A DNA stretch of 64,000 bases from assembly GCF_003259505.1 (NCBI RefSeq), contig NZ_QLLK01000006.1:306185-370184 (forward strand), given 5' to 3'. The translations under genes were made by a program, and so were the position numbers. The stretch comes from Algoriphagus yeomjeoni (GTDB lineage Bacteria; Bacteroidota; Bacteroidia; Cytophagales; Cyclobacteriaceae). This document shows, piece after piece, positions 61,178-64,000 of the stretch (positions within the stretch are counted from its first letter, which is position 1; every line of letters starts with the position of its first letter). The notes under the pieces were generated by a model, which did not search any database, had not been told where the DNA came from, and worked only from the letters and a program-made list of their open reading frames with translations.

Positions 61178-61869
61178 TTTTAGCTACTATATGCTGTCGC
61201 GGAGGATCCAAAGGTGTTCCGAATAAGAATTTACGCCTCATGCATGGAATTCCTTTGATAGGTCATACGATCGCTCAAGCTCAGCAAAGTGAATTGATTA
61301 CAGACTTGATCATCTCAACGGATTCACCACTAATAGCAGATGCCGCTAGAGAATTTGGAGCTAAGGTGCCCTTTTTTAGACCAGATGATTTGGCCTCTGA
61401 TTCTGCTAGCAAATGGCCAGTATTTGTACATGCACTTGAGTTTTATGAAAAAGAATATGGTGTAGAAGTCGAGTATCTGGTAGATCTTGATGTGACGGTT
61501 CCTTTGAAAACACCTCAGGATATAGACGGTGCAATTCAACTTGCATTGGACAACCCGACTACAGAAGTAGTGATTACAGGCTATGAGCCAGAAAGAAACC
61601 CTTATTTCAATATGATGGAAATACGGGAAGATGGTTTAGCAGAAATTGTGAAAAAGTCTGAGAAACCAATCGTAAGAAGACAGGATGCTCCCGATGTCTA
61701 TAGTCTCTCGCCTGCTGCGTTTGTAATCAAAAAGTCTGCATTGTATAACTATCCTCACTGGAGCAAAGCGCCTTGTAGAATTTTCCCTATTCCTAGAGAA
61801 AGGGCAATAGATATAGATTCACTTTTGGATTTTGAATTGGTGGAGTTTCTAATGAGTAAAAAACAATAA
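61174..61869 (+). CDS. acylneuraminate cytidylyltransferase, second copy
   Basis: 231 aa. Activation loop ATICCRGGSKGVPNKNLR (4-21), ISTDSPLIADAA, then LVDLDVTVPLKTPQDI where the first homologue (27340) has LQPTSPLR; VRRQDAPDVYSLSPAAF; PRERAIDIDSLLDFEL. Forms CMP-nonulosonate for the product of the NeuB1-like enzyme at 62838. The D-L-D-V-T-V variant may mean a distinct substrate. Confidence 0.88.
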   Translation: MILATICCRGGSKGVPNKNLRLMHGIPLIGHTIAQAQQSELITDLIISTDSPLIADAAREFGAKVPFFRPDDLASDSASKWPVFVHALEFYEKEYGVEVEYLVDLDVTVPLKTPQDIDGAIQLALDNPTTEVVITGYEPERNPYFNMMEIREDGLAEIVKKSEKPIVRRQDAPDVYSLSPAAFVIKKSALYNYPHWSKAPCRIFPIPRERAIDIDSLLDFELVEFLMSKKQ

Positions 61870-61923
61870 TTAAATCTGGAATTATTCCAGCTTAAAACGA
61901 CCTTTTGCTGGATAAAAACTATT

Positions 61924-61970
61924 CTTGAGGCTACTTCGGTCTCCCGTCTTCGGTCTTCCAACTCCTCAAG
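61924..61970. repeat. inverted-repeat-flanked CTTCGGTCT unit
   Basis: CTTGAGG (61924-61930) and CCTCAAG (61964-61970) flank a segment with CTTCGGTCT twice at a 14-base period (61934-61942, 61948-61956). Lies in the 160-base gap between the NeuA-like and SDR genes. Function unknown. Confidence 0.5.
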
Positions 61971-62029
61971 CAAAGGAAATAACAGAACTATCAAGATTGA
62001 GGATGATGATGAAAAACAATGATAAACAT

Positions 62030-62824
62030 ATGAACGATATCTTTGACTTAAGTGATAAAACTGTTTTAATCACCGGTGGAGCAGGATTATTAGGTCCTGA
62101 AATGACTTCAGCATTACTTGAAAAAGGGGCTAACGTAGTCATGGCCGATTTGGATAAAAGTAAGTGCGATGCAATCATCGTCGACAAATCATGGCAAGAT
62201 CTACCTGTTAGCGGAATTGCTCTGGATGTAGCCTCCTCCCAATCTTGGAAAGATGCCTTGAAACTCATCCTAGATAAATACGGCAAAATAGACGTTCTTA
62301 TCAATGGAGCTGCCAGTACCAATCAATCTAAGACTGCTAATTTTGAAGCTGGATTTGAGGACTTTCCTGAGGAAGATTGGGACAGGATCATGGATATTAA
62401 TCTCAAAGGTGTATTTCTTGGTTGTCAGGTGATCGGAAAACAAATGCTCGCTCAGGGTAAGGGTAATATCATAAATATTGCGAGTCTTTACGGAGTGGTT
62501 AGTCCTAATCATAGGATTTACCCAGGTACTGGTATATTCCAGCCTGTAGCCTATAGCGTAAGTAAGCAAGGTGTTATTGCACTGACCAAGTACTTAGCCA
62601 CTTTATGGGCAGATAAGCAAATCAGGGTTAACTCCCTAACTCCAGGTGGCGTTTGGAATGGGCACGAAGGCTTATTTTACGAAAGGTACAAGCAGCTAAA
62701 TCCTTCTGGAGATATGGCTCATAAATCTGATATGAATGGCGGGATAGTGTTTTTAGCCTCAGAGGCGTCCAAACATATAGTTGGACATAATTTAATTATT
62801 GACGGAGGTTACTCCGTATGGTAA
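62030..62824 (+). CDS. short-chain dehydrogenase/reductase (PtmA-like)
   Basis: 264 aa from MNDIFDLSDKTVLITGG; in-frame ATGs upstream, from 62009 back to 61925, would read through the repeat region. TGGAGLLG cofactor loop, NGAAS, catalytic Ser in NIASLYG and Y175-x-x-x-K179 (YSVSK), and the ending HNLIIDGGYSVW. Oxidoreductases of this type accompany NeuA/NeuB in Campylobacter ptm clusters. The gene lies 13 bases before the NeuB1-like gene. Confidence 0.87.
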   Translation: MNDIFDLSDKTVLITGGAGLLGPEMTSALLEKGANVVMADLDKSKCDAIIVDKSWQDLPVSGIALDVASSQSWKDALKLILDKYGKIDVLINGAASTNQSKTANFEAGFEDFPEEDWDRIMDINLKGVFLGCQVIGKQMLAQGKGNIINIASLYGVVSPNHRIYPGTGIFQPVAYSVSKQGVIALTKYLATLWADKQIRVNSLTPGGVWNGHEGLFYERYKQLNPSGDMAHKSDMNGGIVFLASEASKHIVGHNLIIDGGYSVW

Positions 62825-62837
62825 AATCTTCAAACAA

Positions 62838-63881
62838 ATGAATAAACCTTACATAGAAATAGCTGGACGTAAAATAGGCTATGATTTTCCTCCTTTAGTG
62901 ATTGCAGAAATTGGGATAAACCATGGTGGCTCACTTGAAGTAGCTAAGGAAATGGTAGATTCTGCTAAGCGGGCAGGGGTAGAAATGGTGAAACACCAGA
63001 CGCATATTGTAGATGATGAAATGAGCAGGGAAGCAAAAAACACTATTCCTTCTCATACTAAAGAAAGTATCTACGAAATCATGCAAACCTGCGCGCTTTC
63101 TGAGCAGGAAGAGCTTGAGTTTAAAAAATATGTGGAGGCGCAGGGAATGATTTTCGTATCAACTCCCTTTTCCCGTGCTGCTGCTGATAGATTGATTTCT
63201 TGGGACGTAGAAGGATTTAAAATAGGGTCCGGCGAGTGCAATAACCATCCTCTGCTGGAGCACATAGCATCCTTTGGGAAGCCTATGATTTTAAGTACTG
63301 GAATGAACGACCTGAAGAGTGTTGCAAGGTCTGTTGCAATACTGGAAAAGCACAAGGTGCCTTTTGCTTTGCTACATACTACTAATTTATACCCTACTCC
63401 AAACCACCTAGTTAGATTAGGGGCTATGGCACAGCTTCAGGAAGCTTTTCCTCAGGCAGTAGTAGGACTGAGTGATCATACGATTACCAATCACGCCTGC
63501 TTTGGTGCAGTGGCTTTGGGTGCTTCTATTTTGGAAAGACACTTTACAGATCACATGCAAAGACAGGGACCAGACATCGTGTGCTCCATGGATGAGCAAT
63601 CCTGTGCTGAATTGATTGAGGGGTCAAAGATCATACATTTGCAAAGAGGAGGAGATAAAAAGGCAGTGGCAGAAGAGCAAGCAACAATTGACTTTGCTTT
63701 TGCTACAGTATGTACTATCCAACCTATCCGGGCAGGCGAACAATTTACCAAAGAAAATATCTGGGTGAAAAGACCTGGTAAAGGCGGTATTTTAGCCGAA
63801 CACTTTGAGTCCATTTTGGGCAAAACAGCCACAGAAGACTTAGAAGTAGATATTCAGGTGCAGTGGAAAAGTATTAAATAA
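62838..63881 (+). CDS. neuB: N-acetylneuraminate synthase-like, NeuB1 type
   Basis: 347 aa from MNKPYIEIAGRKIG. TIM barrel: IAEIGINHGGSLEVA, VKHQTHIVDDEMS, STPFSRAAADRL, KIGSGECNNHPL, STGMNDLKSV, HTTNLYPTPNHLVRL and VGLSDHT; SAF domain: WVKRPGKGGI. The KHQTHIV and GSGECNN forms are those of Campylobacter NeuB1-type sialic acid synthase, unlike the LegI-like protein at 23637. Together with the three preceding genes it would produce a second CMP-nonulosonate. Product identity is inferred. Confidence 0.9.
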   Translation: MNKPYIEIAGRKIGYDFPPLVIAEIGINHGGSLEVAKEMVDSAKRAGVEMVKHQTHIVDDEMSREAKNTIPSHTKESIYEIMQTCALSEQEELEFKKYVEAQGMIFVSTPFSRAAADRLISWDVEGFKIGSGECNNHPLLEHIASFGKPMILSTGMNDLKSVARSVAILEKHKVPFALLHTTNLYPTPNHLVRLGAMAQLQEAFPQAVVGLSDHTITNHACFGAVALGASILERHFTDHMQRQGPDIVCSMDEQSCAELIEGSKIIHLQRGGDKKAVAEEQATIDFAFATVCTIQPIRAGEQFTKENIWVKRPGKGGILAEHFESILGKTATEDLEVDIQVQWKSIK

Positions 63882-63905
63882 AACACATCAATAAGTAGTT
63901 AATAA

Positions 63906-64000
63906 ATGAAATCGAGCATGACTAAAAAGTCACAAATTGGGCTAATTATCACCCATGCGAGATTCCATAGCCTGTCCCGACTTTTCGGGATGGCCGTTCA
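63906..64000 (+). repeat. ATGAAATCGAGC-type repeat, copy d (cut by window end)
   Basis: ATGAAATCGAGCATGAC, hairpin TGACT-AAAA-AGTCA (63919-63932), then a variant central block, GCGAGATTCC (63957-63966) and a second hairpin TCCCGA-CTTT-TCGGGA (63975-63990). The A-rich tail and the gene expected behind it lie beyond the window. Confidence 0.75.

Noticed and set aside
1..64000. CRISPR arrays, prophage, insertion sequences, rRNA and tRNA genes
   Set aside because: No regularly spaced repeats, transposase, integrase or phage genes, and no convincing tRNA or rRNA sequence were found by reading both strands; a covariance-model search would be decisive.

Overview
The window (about 40% G+C by eye, TTG and GTG starts common) looks like the chromosome of a Bacteroidota bacterium, probably a Cytophagales or Algoriphagus-like member. 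The family placement is inference. The basis is -33 TTG / -7 TAnnTTTG promoters, a sufB-C-D-S operon, DUF2911 and PKD lipoproteins, a large secreted S9 peptidase, and exopolysaccharide genes (six-SLBB export protein, Wzi-like porin, Wzc with a Tyr-rich tail) arranged as in that phylum.

Positions 1-18,900 are housekeeping. On the minus strand lies the Fe-S assembly operon sufB-(four-helix-bundle gene)-sufC-sufD-sufS, with sufS cut by the window edge, and an Lrp/AsnC regulator. Then come a small secreted protein, an S9 prolyl-oligopeptidase-type peptidase, a PKD lipoprotein, thymidylate synthase, an RND/MMPL transporter, a membrane-anchored endonuclease/exonuclease/phosphatase-family protein, a DUF2911 lipoprotein, a penicillin-acylase-family enzyme and a small membrane protein. 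A family of short palindromic repeats beginning ATGAAATCGAGC sits directly in front of start codons here and recurs at the right edge.

Positions 18,900-64,000 hold two adjacent surface-polysaccharide loci, all on the plus strand. Locus A (18,896-40,404) runs: winged-helix regulator, six-SLBB export protein, UDP-glucose dehydrogenase, nonulosonate synthase (LegI-like), broken GNAT gene, TIM-barrel protein, CBS-aminotransferase fusion, CMP-sugar synthetase, acetyltransferase, Wzx flippase, putative glycosyltransferase, NeuD-like acyltransferase, four further glycosyltransferases around a Wzz-like protein and a Wzy-like polymerase, a fifth glycosyltransferase, and a Wzi-like outer-membrane protein. 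Locus B (40,412-63,881) runs: UDP-HexNAc dehydrogenase, Wza-like lipoprotein, Wzc-like tyrosine autokinase, ABC exporter, a long run of glycosyltransferases and acetyltransferases, an O-antigen ligase/polymerase, and a second nonulosonate module (Gfo/Idh oxidoreductase, NeuA-like, SDR, NeuB1-like). Together they would make nucleotide sugars (UDP-GlcA, UDP-HexNAcA, two CMP-nonulosonates), assemble repeat units, and flip, polymerise and export them.

The main discovery is shared control of the two loci. Each promoter carries the same 19-bp dyad, TGAGTA-N7-TACTCA, with a perfect TAnnTTTG -7 box across its centre. In locus A the next gene is a winged-helix protein with a degenerate nucleotidyltransferase-like domain. 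Each locus also has an identical 18-bp element, GACTGAAAGGGCGAAGCT, 55-65 bases ahead of its first structural gene; its core resembles the enterobacterial ops site. I infer two layers of control, an autoregulated repressor/operator and an anti-termination-like leader element, tying the loci into one regulon. No NusG/RfaH paralogue is visible in the window.
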